A stretch of DNA of 64,000 bases from positions 124,001-188,000 of the forward strand of contig JADIYM010000011.1 in NCBI GenBank assembly GCA_016705245.1, written 5' to 3'. Origin of the DNA: Blastocatellia bacterium. GTDB lineage: Bacteria; Acidobacteriota; Blastocatellia; UBA7656; JADIYM01. Positions within the stretch are counted from its first letter, which is position 1, and each line of letters opens with the position of its first letter. The position numbers were made by a program, and so were the translations under genes. This document shows, piece by piece, positions 26,698-34,865 of the stretch. The notes under the pieces were generated by a model that was not told where the DNA came from, made no database searches, and was given only the letters and a program-made list of their open reading frames with translations.

Positions 26698-28719
26698 CTA
26701 CGCCCGGCCGAGCAGCTCTCGACCGTGTTGCGCGACGGCTTCGGCGGTAAAGCCGAACTCCTTGAGGAGAACACTGAGCGGAGCCGAGGCGCCGAACTCG
26801 CGGCGCGCAACGATGCGCCCGTCGAGACCGACGAATTCACGCCATCCAAGAGTCGTGCCCGCCTCGCACGCCACGCGTGCGCGGACGGCATTGGGAAGGA
26901 CCGACTCCCGGTATTCGGGCGACTGGCGCTCGAAGAGCTCCCAGCACGGCATGCTGACGACTCTCGACCGGACGCCTTCCGAGGTGAGCTGCTCGTGCGC
27001 GGCAACGCAGAGCTGCAATTCGGTTCCGGTGCCCATGAAGATGATCTCGGGATCACCCCCAGGAGCGTCGGCAAGGACGGAGGCGCCCTTTTGAACGCCT
27101 TCTGCCGAGGCGTATTTCGTTCGGTCCATAGTCGGCATCGGCTGACGGCTGAGAATGAGCGCCGTCGGATGCTTCGTGCTCGTGATGGCGATCTTCCACG
27201 CCTCCGCGACCTCGTTTGCGTCACCGGGACGCATGACGAAGAGGCTCGGAATCATGCGAAGCGACATCACGTGCTCGATCGGCTGATGCGTCGGGCCGTC
27301 TTCGCCGACGCCAATCGAGTCGTGAGTGAACACGAACGTGGTCGGCAGGTCCATGATCGCCGCAAGGCGAATTGTCGCGCGCATGTAGTCCGAGAAGATC
27401 AGGAAACCGGCGCAGAAGGTTCGGATCTTCGACAGCGCAATGGCGTTGGCCGCTGCGCCCATGGCGTGTTCTCGAATGCCGTAGTGAAGGTTTCGGCCGC
27501 CGTAATTGTCGGCCTGGAAGCTGCCTCCGTCCTTGATGAGCGTCTTCGTCGACGGCGCGAGATCGGCTGAGCCGCCTATGAAGAACGGCACGCGGCCGGC
27601 GATTGCGTTCTCTACCTTGTTGCTCGCGTCTCGGCCCGCAACACCCTTGGCGTCCGGCGGAAACACCGGAATGTCGGCGTCCCATCCGTCGGGCAACGTT
27701 CCAGCGAACATGTGCTCGAGCTCGGCCGCGAGCCCCGGGTACTCGGCCTTGTACGCCGCGAACGTCGAGTTCCACGCCGCTTCGGATTCCGCGCCTCGGT
27801 CGAGCGCCTTGCGCATGTGCTCGCCGGCCTCGTCGGGCACGAGGAACTTCGCGTCCGGCGGCCAGCCATAACGCTGTTTCGTGAGACGGATCTCTTCCTC
27901 GCCGAGCGGCTCGCCATGCGCGGCGCTCGTGTCCTGCTTGTTCGGCGCTCCGTATGCGATGTGCGAGTCGACGATGATGAGCGACGGCCGGTTCGTTTCG
28001 GCGACGGATTGTCGGATCGAGCGCTCGATCATCTCGAGGTCGTTGGCGTCGCTTACGCGATGCACGTCCCATCCATAGGCCATGTAGCGCGTCGCTACGT
28101 CATCAGAGAAAGAGAGCGACGTGTTGCCTTCGATGGTGATGTGATTGTTGTCGTAGATCCAGACGAGGTTCGACAGGCCGAGATGCCCTGCGAGCGATGC
28201 GGCCTCGTTCGAGATGCCCTCCATCATGCAACCGTCGCCAGCGATGGCGTAGATGTTGTAGTCGAAGAGGTTGAAGCCGTCCTTATTGTACCGGTTCGCG
28301 AGCCAACGCTGGGCGATCGCGAACCCGACGGTGTTGGCGACGCCCTGGCCAAGCGGGCCGGTGGTCGTTTCGACACCGGCAGTGTGGCCGTACTCGGGGT
28401 GGCCCGGCGTCAACGAGTCCCACTGACGAAAGCGCTTCAACTCGTCCAGCGGCAGGTCATAGCCGGTGAGATGGAGCATCGAGTAGATGAGCATCGACGC
28501 GTGGCCACACGAGAGGACGAAACGATCGCGTCCGGGCCACGCCGGGTGGGCCGGATTGTGGCGCAGAAAGCGGTCGAAGATGACGTAGGCGACCGGAGCC
28601 ATGGACATCGCCGTACCGGGATGTCCACTGTTCGCTTGCTGCACCGCGTCCATGGCGAGTGTGCGAATGGTATTGACGCACAATTCATCGAGATTCTGTT
28701 CGAGCTTTGCGGAAGACAT
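26698..28719 (-). CDS. tkt: Transketolase
   Basis: The 673-residue thiamine-diphosphate enzyme transfers two-carbon units between sugar phosphates. It is complete: LAMDAVQQANSGHPGTAMSM, TGPLGQGVANTVGFA, the ThDP/Mg motif GDGCMMEGISNEAASLAGHL, NLVWIYDNNHITIEG, YGIREHAMGAAANAIAL, and DSIGVGEDGPTHQPIEH. ATG 28719 is preceded by gagg, and MSSAKLEQNLDELCVNTIR matches the family start. With rpiB downstream it forms a small pentose phosphate cluster. Confidence 0.97.
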   Translation of the reverse strand: MSSAKLEQNLDELCVNTIRTLAMDAVQQANSGHPGTAMSMAPVAYVIFDRFLRHNPAHPAWPGRDRFVLSCGHASMLIYSMLHLTGYDLPLDELKRFRQWDSLTPGHPEYGHTAGVETTTGPLGQGVANTVGFAIAQRWLANRYNKDGFNLFDYNIYAIAGDGCMMEGISNEAASLAGHLGLSNLVWIYDNNHITIEGNTSLSFSDDVATRYMAYGWDVHRVSDANDLEMIERSIRQSVAETNRPSLIIVDSHIAYGAPNKQDTSAAHGEPLGEEEIRLTKQRYGWPPDAKFLVPDEAGEHMRKALDRGAESEAAWNSTFAAYKAEYPGLAAELEHMFAGTLPDGWDADIPVFPPDAKGVAGRDASNKVENAIAGRVPFFIGGSADLAPSTKTLIKDGGSFQADNYGGRNLHYGIREHAMGAAANAIALSKIRTFCAGFLIFSDYMRATIRLAAIMDLPTTFVFTHDSIGVGEDGPTHQPIEHVMSLRMIPSLFVMRPGDANEVAEAWKIAITSTKHPTALILSRQPMPTMDRTKYASAEGVQKGASVLADAPGGDPEIIFMGTGTELQLCVAAHEQLTSEGVRSRVVSMPCWELFERQSPEYRESVLPNAVRARVACEAGTTLGWREFVGLDGRIVARREFGASAPLSVLLKEFGFTAEAVAQHGRELLGRA

Positions 28720-29027
28720 AGGCGTTTCCTCGGGTTCTAAGGCGACGTGACGGACGCCGCCGGCCGCGGGGACCGGAGCGCGTTGAAATTGTCGATTCGT
28801 CGAGACTGGGGCCGAGTCCGCGCGATTTGCGCGCCGGCCTGGGGGAGATTCCCGTGCGGGGGGCAGACTATTCCAACCGTTGCCCAATGACAAGCGGACC
28901 GCTCAAGGATCGAGTTGGCGACAGGTGACGGGTTTCTGTCCGACGCGCGGAATGTGTATGGACACGTCGCGGCGACGTAAGCACGGGCGATGGGACGGGG
29001 ATAGTGAACGCAATCCATTCAGGTGTT

Positions 29028-29161
29028 CAAACGACCGTCCGCAAGCCTGCTCGCTACCGCTCGCGGTTCTGAAGATCAGCGCGCGCGCAGACAAGTTCCT
29101 GGGCGATGACGCCCCTCAGCATCAGAACCGCGAACCGTAGCGAGCAGGCCTGAGGACGGAT
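29028..29161. repeat. Family B inverted-repeat element, copy 2
   Basis: The arms cgtccgcaagcctgctcgct (with accgctcgcggttctga) and cagaaccgcgaaccgtagcg (with agcaggcctgaggacgga) are inverted copies around a ~45 bp loop. It lies in the 28720-29215 gap between the transketolase start and the esterase stop; the rest of this gap shows no gene. Confidence 0.8.
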
Positions 29162-29215
29162 GTCAGCCAGGACAACACAATCGTCCAATGCACCAGACCG
29201 CAAGGACGAGCGCCT

Positions 29216-30151
29216 CTACCTTGCCCCGAGCGCCTTCGACACGAACCCGAACGCCGCGTCGCTCCTTCCTACGAGATACGACCACCCGTGGTCGCCCGTC
29301 GTGAGGTGGAACTCGTGAGGCACCCCAGCCTTCGTCAACGCCTCGTCGAACGATCGGTTACCCGTCGCGAACCCATATCTGTCCTGCTCACCGACGTCGA
29401 AGTAGATCTTCATCCCCTTTATCCTGCCCGCCCGAGACTCGATCAATCCAAGTGGATTGTTCGCCCTGAAGAACGCATCGTCCGGGGGATTGCCAAAGAT
29501 CTTCGTCGCGATCTCGTACCGATACGAACCACGTCGATCCGTCGCCGCAGCCGGAGGCTTCGGCAACTCCTCGAAGATGGCCGCGCAGTGCGCCGCGACG
29601 GCAGTGAACATCTCCGGGTGCTTGAATGCAATCACGAGAGCGCCGAATCCGCCCATCGAGATGCCCTGAATAACCCGCTCAGACGGCTTGGCCGTCGTTC
29701 GATACGTCTTGTCCACGAACGGCAGGAAATCGCGAACGATCGCGTCCTCATACTTCGTTCCGTCTTTCGCGTTCAAGTAGAAACTGTTTGCCCCGTATGG
29801 CACGGCGACGATGAACTCGCCAATCCTGCCCTCGGACCGCAGCCGGTCGATCTGGGCCTGGATACCGCGCCCCTCCCAGTCCTTCTCGCTGTTGAACAGA
29901 CCGTGCAGAAAGAGCACGAGCGGATACCGGCGCGTGGAGTCTCGATCGTAGGACGGCGGCAGCGAGATCGCGTAACCCACGTCGCGCCCCAGGCTCGGCG
30001 ACGGAAACGAGCCATACGCCACGCGTCCGGCCAAAGGCGCCGAACCGGCCGCAGCGCCTTGAAGCGCCACGGCCGGACACGCCGACCAAATCGTCGCGAC
30101 GACGACCGTCGCCGCGAGCGCCGACAACCGGCTAGCCGGCATCGGCGCCAT
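29216..30151 (-). CDS. Secreted alpha/beta-hydrolase esterase (esterase D / feruloyl-esterase-like)
   Basis: An N-terminal hydrophobic export segment (ASRLSALAATVVVATIWSA) precedes an esterase fold: RRYPLVLFLHGLFNSEKDWE (oxyanion), the nucleophile elbow GISMGGFGALVIAFKHPE, an Asp in DVGEQDRYGF, and His in TTGDHGWSYLVG. It hydrolyses an ester in the periplasm or outside; the substrate is unknown. Starts 30151 and 30142 both overlap the 3' end of the upstream AhpD-like gene, so the two are translationally coupled. Confidence 0.87.
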   Translation of the reverse strand: MAPMPASRLSALAATVVVATIWSACPAVALQGAAAGSAPLAGRVAYGSFPSPSLGRDVGYAISLPPSYDRDSTRRYPLVLFLHGLFNSEKDWEGRGIQAQIDRLRSEGRIGEFIVAVPYGANSFYLNAKDGTKYEDAIVRDFLPFVDKTYRTTAKPSERVIQGISMGGFGALVIAFKHPEMFTAVAAHCAAIFEELPKPPAAATDRRGSYRYEIATKIFGNPPDDAFFRANNPLGLIESRAGRIKGMKIYFDVGEQDRYGFATGNRSFDEALTKAGVPHEFHLTTGDHGWSYLVGRSDAAFGFVSKALGAR

Positions 30152-30554
30152 TCGCCCGGCCGCCACCAAGCGGAAGCGGGAAGTGACTAAGGTTCAGACG
30201 CGATGCGGTCCTGTCCGAAAGATCGATCATTGCCGCCGCATTGATGGCCGCGGCGATGCAGATCGTCTCGCTGATCTCTTCCTTCGTGGCTCCGAGCTCG
30301 AGCGCCTTCTTGACGTGACCGTCGATGCAGCCCTCGCACTTCGCGACGAGCGACGCGGCGATCGAGATGAGCTCCTGGGTCTTCGAATCGAGAACGCGCC
30401 GCTCCGGAGTGAAATACAGCTCCTTGTAGAAGGCGCCATAGACCTTCTTCATCCGCGGCTCGAGCATCGAATACGACGACGTCGGCGCCGGCGAGTTCGT
30501 CGGGATCGGATTGTCGTCCGTCAGCACCACGTTGGCCTCACGAATCTCTTCCAT
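30132..30554 (-). CDS. Carboxymuconolactone decarboxylase / AhpD-like protein
   Basis: The 140-residue protein has the CMD helical core and the redox motif KCEGCIDGHVKKALELGATK, with CxxC and the nearby His, as in AhpD-type alkylhydroperoxidases. The segment before it (KTQELISIAASLVA) is also typical. It most likely acts as a disulfide-using peroxide reductase or a related enzyme. It begins 27 bp after the upstream secreted-protein stop and overlaps the esterase. Confidence 0.88.
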   Translation of the reverse strand: MEEIREANVVLTDDNPIPTNSPAPTSSYSMLEPRMKKVYGAFYKELYFTPERRVLDSKTQELISIAASLVAKCEGCIDGHVKKALELGATKEEISETICIAAAINAAAMIDLSDRTASRLNLSHFPLPLGGGRANGADAG

Positions 30555-30580
30555 GGTCGTTCTCCTTGCCGATGAAAGAG

Positions 30581-31180
30581 CTACCGAAGCGAGAGCTCTT
30601 CAGTGATCGAACGCGTTCCGTAGCGAACCACGATCGATGCGTTCTTGCCGTTGGCCGACGCGGTGATGTCGAGGTGATCGACGAGCGGCTGATCGCGCTC
30701 GAACACGATCGGCTTTGACGCAACCATCACGGCATCCGCCGGACGCTCGGTGAAGACATCACCGGCAACGAGGAAAGTACCCGACGCACCGGGAGTGAAC
30801 TTCCACAGTGAAAGTCCCATCGGAGCCTTCTCACTCTTCGGCGTGACCACCCAGGCATAGTCGCCCGGCTCGAGGTCGGCGCCAATCCACTTCGCCTTGC
30901 TGGCGAGCTTCACGTGGGCAAACGGCCAGTCACGCGTGCTGTAGAACGAGTTTCCTCCTACCTCGAGGAAGCTGAAGGTCTTCTCGCCCCACGGGAGATT
31001 CAGGAACTTGACGGTGAGGGCGTCCTTGGACTTGCCGTTGTCGACGGTCACGGTCTGGATCGTCGTCTGCTTGCGCTTGTCCGTCCCCTGCATCTGCGCA
31101 AGGGCCGTGGTAGAGGTAAAGCAGAGAGCCGCGACGAATGCTGTCGTCGCAAGTCGTGTCAATAGCGAATGTACCTTCAT
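30581..31180 (-). CDS. Secreted protein of unknown function (possibly DUF2911-like)
   Basis: The 199-residue protein has signal peptide MKVHSLLTRLATTAFVAALC, cleaved near ALAQ, and no transmembrane helix afterwards. Segments such as LEPGDYAWVVTPKSEKAPMG and IVVRYGTRSITEELSL resemble the DUF2911 pattern (an ALTP-like strand, then a WGT-like ending), but this is a weak guess. No catalytic motif is visible. It is first in a unit with the AhpD-like protein and the esterase. Confidence 0.65.
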   Translation of the reverse strand: MKVHSLLTRLATTAFVAALCFTSTTALAQMQGTDKRKQTTIQTVTVDNGKSKDALTVKFLNLPWGEKTFSFLEVGGNSFYSTRDWPFAHVKLASKAKWIGADLEPGDYAWVVTPKSEKAPMGLSLWKFTPGASGTFLVAGDVFTERPADAVMVASKPIVFERDQPLVDHLDITASANGKNASIVVRYGTRSITEELSLR

Positions 31181-31350
31181 CAGTGTTGTTCAATCCTTTC
31201 GAGTCTCATGGTCCCCGCGAACCGCAGCAGATACGGCGCCGCGGTGCATTCGGTTTCAGAAGTGCGCGACCGGCAAGCGTCGGCTGACGCGTGCACTGAA
31301 CGAATCCGCTACGCGGCAGGTTGCGAGCGCTTGTGACCATCGGCGCGTCG

Positions 31351-31533
31351 CGCCGCCACGGCGACCCGCTCGCTATCGCTCGCGGTACTGATCCTGCCAC
31401 GACAAGCATGGCGACATGCGGGACGCGTCGTGATAGGCAGAGTCCGCTAACGGGGGATCAGTACCGCGAACGGGTCGCCGTGGCGGCGAAGCCCCGGACC
31501 GACCCGTGTGATACCGCGCACGGTACTGATGTT
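31351..31533. repeat. Family B variant inverted repeat, copy 3
   Basis: The arm ccacggcgacccgctcgcta (with tcgctcgcggtactgatcc) at 31356-31395 is the inverted copy of ggatcagtaccgcgaacggg (with tcgccgtggcg) at 31455-31485. A third partial copy (ataccgcgcacggtactgat) follows at 31511. Upstream, 31261-31330 holds a degenerate arm (gaacgaatccgctacgcggc). It fills the 31181-31572 gap, where I see no gene. Confidence 0.75.
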
Positions 31534-31572
31534 CGAGGACCCGATTTCCGAGACTTCGGAATTCCGGGCGAG

Positions 31573-32316
31573 TCAGCCATCGGCAGCCAGCGCCTGACGA
31601 AGTGCGCAAACCTCTGCGAGGAGCCGTCGCGCTGCTTCGGTTGCGTCGACCGAGACCATGCGGGCCGGACGGTCCATGGCATCCGGATCGCCGAGTCCGC
31701 TGTCGCGCAGCATTCGCACCCGCGCGAGGATCGTGTCCCGAATCTCCTCCGCATTGTCGACACCGCGAAAGTAGCCAAGGTGCGTGTCCGCCGACTTGCC
31801 TTCATGGCCTGGAGCCGATGAACCGCCGCCGGCCGTCCGAACCTCGACATCGGCGATGCCGAAGAAGCGCTGGACGGGGCCCTGTTTCACGGAAATGTTC
31901 TGGATGTTCGAGAAGCTCATCGTCTTCTCGCTGATGTGCACGAGCCCCTCCCGGATGCGGAGACTCCGGTCCGTAACGATGTACCACCTGAGCTGATAGT
32001 CGAGGTGGACCATCAGAAACGTCACGGGCAACGCCGCAAGGTAAGTGAGGACGCCGAAGTACTCGAGGTACAGCAGGAGGTGGTCGTACGGGAACTCGGG
32101 AATGGCGTCCAGAAACATGAATCCGAAGAAGAGGCCGGCAGCCGCGGCCAGCTGCCGGCCTATCCAGATGACGAGCTGGTAGCGATAGAGCCCCGGCGCA
32201 CCGCGAAACGTACGGGTCGATCCGGGAGTACCGGCGGGCGGATCCGGCGCCGGCGGGATCTTCAGCACTCGCTCGAAGAGGGTCGTGGCTCGGGACGTCG
32301 GCAGCAGATCACTCAT
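31573..32316 (-). CDS. Bacterial PH-domain (bPH2/YdbS-like) membrane protein, second of a pair
   Basis: The 247-residue protein has two transmembrane helices (LAAAAGLFFGFMFLDAI; YFGVLTYLAALPVTFLMVHL), then a bPH2 domain (WYIVTDRSLRIREGLVHISE, SFSNIQNISVKQGPVQRFFG) and a short coiled tail (LLAEVCALRQALAADG). ATG 32316 overlaps the stop of the companion PH gene as ATGAGTGA. YdbS/YdbT-like proteins come in such pairs and are thought to act in envelope stress or membrane organisation; this is family knowledge, not seen here. Confidence 0.82.
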   Translation of the reverse strand: MSDLLPTSRATTLFERVLKIPPAPDPPAGTPGSTRTFRGAPGLYRYQLVIWIGRQLAAAAGLFFGFMFLDAIPEFPYDHLLLYLEYFGVLTYLAALPVTFLMVHLDYQLRWYIVTDRSLRIREGLVHISEKTMSFSNIQNISVKQGPVQRFFGIADVEVRTAGGGSSAPGHEGKSADTHLGYFRGVDNAEEIRDTILARVRMLRDSGLGDPDAMDRPARMVSVDATEAARRLLAEVCALRQALAADG

Positions 32317-32856
32317 GCGCCGAGGCCTCCCGCCTCTTCTCGAGTTCGACTCTGAGCGCGTGGACCTCCGACGCGACATCGCGAAGGACCGCGGCGAGGT
32401 CGTCCTCGGCGCCGTGTATCGACGACGCTTCCGGAGCGGCGTCGACGGCAGGCCCCTCGTGCCGCGCATCTTCGAGTAAAGGTAGTCGCGCAGCATCTCG
32501 AATTCGCGCACGCCTTCGATGGTCATCTCGGCGCCGGAATTTCCGCTAGCGGTCTGCACCTGGATGCGCGCGAGTCCAAGCCAGCGCTCGAGGATGTTGC
32601 TCGAGAGGTGGATGTCCTGAATGCGCGCGTAGGTCAGGTTGATCTCGCGGTGGAACAGGATGCCCCACTGCATCGAGACGCCTTCGTCGTCGAATCGATA
32701 CCGCATCGTGTGGTACCTGAAGTACTGATAAACGAGGAGGAACGGCAGTCCGGGGCCCGCGAGGAAAGACGTAAGTATGTAGTACGTCAGGAGCCGCGAG
32801 TCGGGACGTTCGATGGCGTGGACGGCGTTTTCGTCGATTGGAGCGAGTGTGTTCAT
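32309..32856 (-). CDS. Bacterial PH-domain (YdbS-like) membrane protein, first of a pair (frameshifted near 32474)
   Basis: An N-terminal membrane segment (LLTYYILTSFLAGPGLPFLL) precedes a bPH2 core (YRFDDEGVSMQWGILFHREI, NLTYARIQDIHLSSNILERW). After LRDYLYS the frame breaks: the other frame supplies the coiled-coil ending DLAAVLRDVASEVHALRVEL and stops at 32309, whereas continuing unshifted fuses it to the next gene through Arg-rich, non-protein-like sequence. One missing base around 32472-32477 explains this. The paralog's tail ends in a similar coil. Confidence 0.75.
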
Positions 32857-32923
32857 GGGCACAGAGTTCCGTACGGACGGACCGCCGAGTTCGTTCCGCA
32901 AGTCACATCCGCCACGAGCAGGC

Positions 32924-33340
32924 TCAGTTGATGTCGACCCGGCTTCGCTGACCCATCAAAGCGTCGACACTCCACGGCCCCCCGCCCGCGGCCGCGAGAT
33001 ACAGAAAGACCCAGCAATAGACGACAGCCAGTTCGCCGCCATTCACGATCGGCAGAAAGCCCTGCTTCGCGTGCGCCATGAAGTAGGCGACGGCCATCGT
33101 TCCCGAGAGCAGGAAAGCCACCGGACGCGTGAACAGACCGATGAGGAGCAGAACGCCGCCGCCGAATTCGAGCACGCCCGCGAGGCCGACGATCGAGACG
33201 AGCTCGGGAGTCGGCATCTTGCCGGGCGGCAGGTTGAAGAGTTTCTGGCTTCCGTGAGCCGTAAAAAGGAATGCGAGAATGATTCGCATGAGACTCAGCA
33301 GTCTGGGCGCCCAGGACGACAGCATGTTGTCGAGTTGCAT
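32924..33340 (-). CDS. DoxX family membrane protein
   Basis: The 138-residue protein with four hydrophobic helices has the DoxX signature: MRIILAFLFTAHGSQKLFN, GLAGVLEFGGGVLLLIGLFT, RPVAFLLSGTMAVAYFMAH, and a final YCWVFLYLAAAGGGPWSVD. DoxX relatives are linked to thiosulfate:quinone oxidoreductase subunits or to redox stress complexes; no partner is seen here. ATG 33340 has ggagaa upstream; the longer frame to 33742 is unsupported. Confidence 0.92.
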   Translation of the reverse strand: MQLDNMLSSWAPRLLSLMRIILAFLFTAHGSQKLFNLPPGKMPTPELVSIVGLAGVLEFGGGVLLLIGLFTRPVAFLLSGTMAVAYFMAHAKQGFLPIVNGGELAVVYCWVFLYLAAAGGGPWSVDALMGQRSRVDIN

Positions 33341-33532
33341 TCGGCTTCTCCGCACGTAGCTTGATTGGTGCTGGCGCAACGGGCTCGATTCGTTGCTCGC
33401 CGGCACGGACGCGCCAAGTCTAGCAGCGGGACCAGCCCCCATCACCATTTTGTCGCATCCGTGCCATCTGGTATTTCTTCCCCGCAGGTACCCTACAGCC
33501 GTGCGTCGTCGTAGGGCACCTCCGAACACGAA

Positions 33533-34516
33533 ATGCGAAGAGAACACCACCGCATCTACGAGCGGTTTCTCTGGATCGACACCGAGATCCGTCGCAATGC
33601 CTATCCGAACTCGCGGACCATCGCTGAGCATTTCGAGATCAGTCCGAAGACGGCGCAGCGATCGATCGACTTCATGCGCGATCGATTCGAGCTTCCGCTC
33701 GAGTACTCTGCCGAGAATCGCGGCTGGTACTACAGTGAACACGCATTCGCCCTGCCCGCCGAGATGCTCACGGAAGGCGACATCGTCGCGATTCTCATGG
33801 CCGAACGGCTTGCCCGGGAGTATGCCGGTTCTCCGCTCGGCGCCCAGATCGAGCGCGCCCTCTCGAAGGTCGCCGGCGTGCTGACCGACACCGTGTCGGT
33901 TGAGCTGTCAGAGCTCGCGGCGGCCTACTCGTTCGAGGCGCTCCCGACGATCGATGTCGACGAGCGGACGTTCCACGAGCTCGCCCGCGCGACGCGCGAC
34001 CATCGTTCCGTCGAGATGACGTACTTCACGGCCTCGACCGGCGAGACCTCGACACGACGCGTCGATCCGCTCCACATCCGCAACCATCAGGGAAACTGGT
34101 ATCTGATCGCGTTCGATCACCGGAGACGAGACGAGCGCGTGTTTCTGATGGGGCGGATTCGGGACCTCCGTGTCCTGGACGAAGCGTTCGAAGTCCGCGA
34201 CGGGTTCAACCTCGACGAGTTCCTCCATTCGGCGTTCCAGATGTTCGTCGGGAAGGAGCCAGTGGACGTCGTGCTCGAGTTCGACGAGTACCAGGCGCGC
34301 TGGATTCGCGAGCGCCGTCTGCCACACGAGTCAGCGAAGGTCGAGGAGCTCCCGGATGGCGGGGTCCGGCTGTCGCTGCGTGTGCTGTCGCTCGAGGCGG
34401 TCCGACGGTACGTGCTGCAGTACGGCTCGCACGTGCGTGTGATAGCGCCGGACGCCCTGCGTTGCGAGATCCGCGACGAAGCGGCGAAGGCGGCCGATCT
34501 GAATCGCGACGCGTAG
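33533..34516 (+). CDS. WYL-domain transcriptional regulator (YafY/PafC-like)
   Basis: The 327-residue protein has an N-terminal winged helix-turn-helix (NSRTIAEHFEISPKTAQRSI), a linker, and a WYL domain at ~150-225 (TRRVDPLHIRNHQGNWYLIA with WYL residues, FDHRRRDERVFLMGRI), followed by the WCX segment. Such proteins respond to nucleic-acid-derived or nucleotide signals and often control DNA-damage or defence genes. No defence gene is visible nearby; the Hsp70-TPR gene lies 350 bp downstream on the same strand and may be a target (inference). Confidence 0.9.
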   Translation: MRREHHRIYERFLWIDTEIRRNAYPNSRTIAEHFEISPKTAQRSIDFMRDRFELPLEYSAENRGWYYSEHAFALPAEMLTEGDIVAILMAERLAREYAGSPLGAQIERALSKVAGVLTDTVSVELSELAAAYSFEALPTIDVDERTFHELARATRDHRSVEMTYFTASTGETSTRRVDPLHIRNHQGNWYLIAFDHRRRDERVFLMGRIRDLRVLDEAFEVRDGFNLDEFLHSAFQMFVGKEPVDVVLEFDEYQARWIRERRLPHESAKVEELPDGGVRLSLRVLSLEAVRRYVLQYGSHVRVIAPDALRCEIRDEAAKAADLNRDA

Positions 34517-34531
34517 GCGGTTGTGCACGCT

Positions 34532-34746
34532 GCGCATCAGTACCGGGCGCTGTAGCGCTCGGGTCCGCGTCGACGGCCGTGTAGTCTGATGGGCGGCGCA
34601 TAGTCGCAGCGCCGCCTCGTCGTGGAGGGAGAGACCTGAGCGCTACCGCGCCCGGTACTGATGCACGAGGCTCACCTGCAAACCGGTCGATCCGTATCGC
34701 GCGCGCCGCGCATCAGTACCGGGCGCGGTAGCGCTCGGGTCCGCAG
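34532..34746. repeat. Family B variant cluster (three cores)
   Basis: Cores gcatcagtaccgggcgctgt (34533), its inverted form gagcgctaccgcgcccggta (34638), and gcatcagtaccgggcgcggt (34709) occupy the gap between the WYL and Hsp70 genes. The first and third are direct copies with the tail agcgctcgggtccg; the middle one is inverted. No gene is visible in this 350 bp. Confidence 0.75.
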
Positions 34747-34865
34747 GCAGCGACGTGCGCCCCGGCAATACTGCTACCCCTCTGCTTGTCCTACCAGCCC
34801 TCCTACCCTTCATCACAAACGCTGGTGAGTTGGGAACACCACAGTAAGGAGAGAGGTAGCCAGAC

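Noticed and set aside
26172..27224. 350-residue frame including RpiB
   Set aside because: The RpiB start MRIAIGSDHGG is internal and the extra N-terminus is Arg/Ser-rich and antisense to the tkt end.
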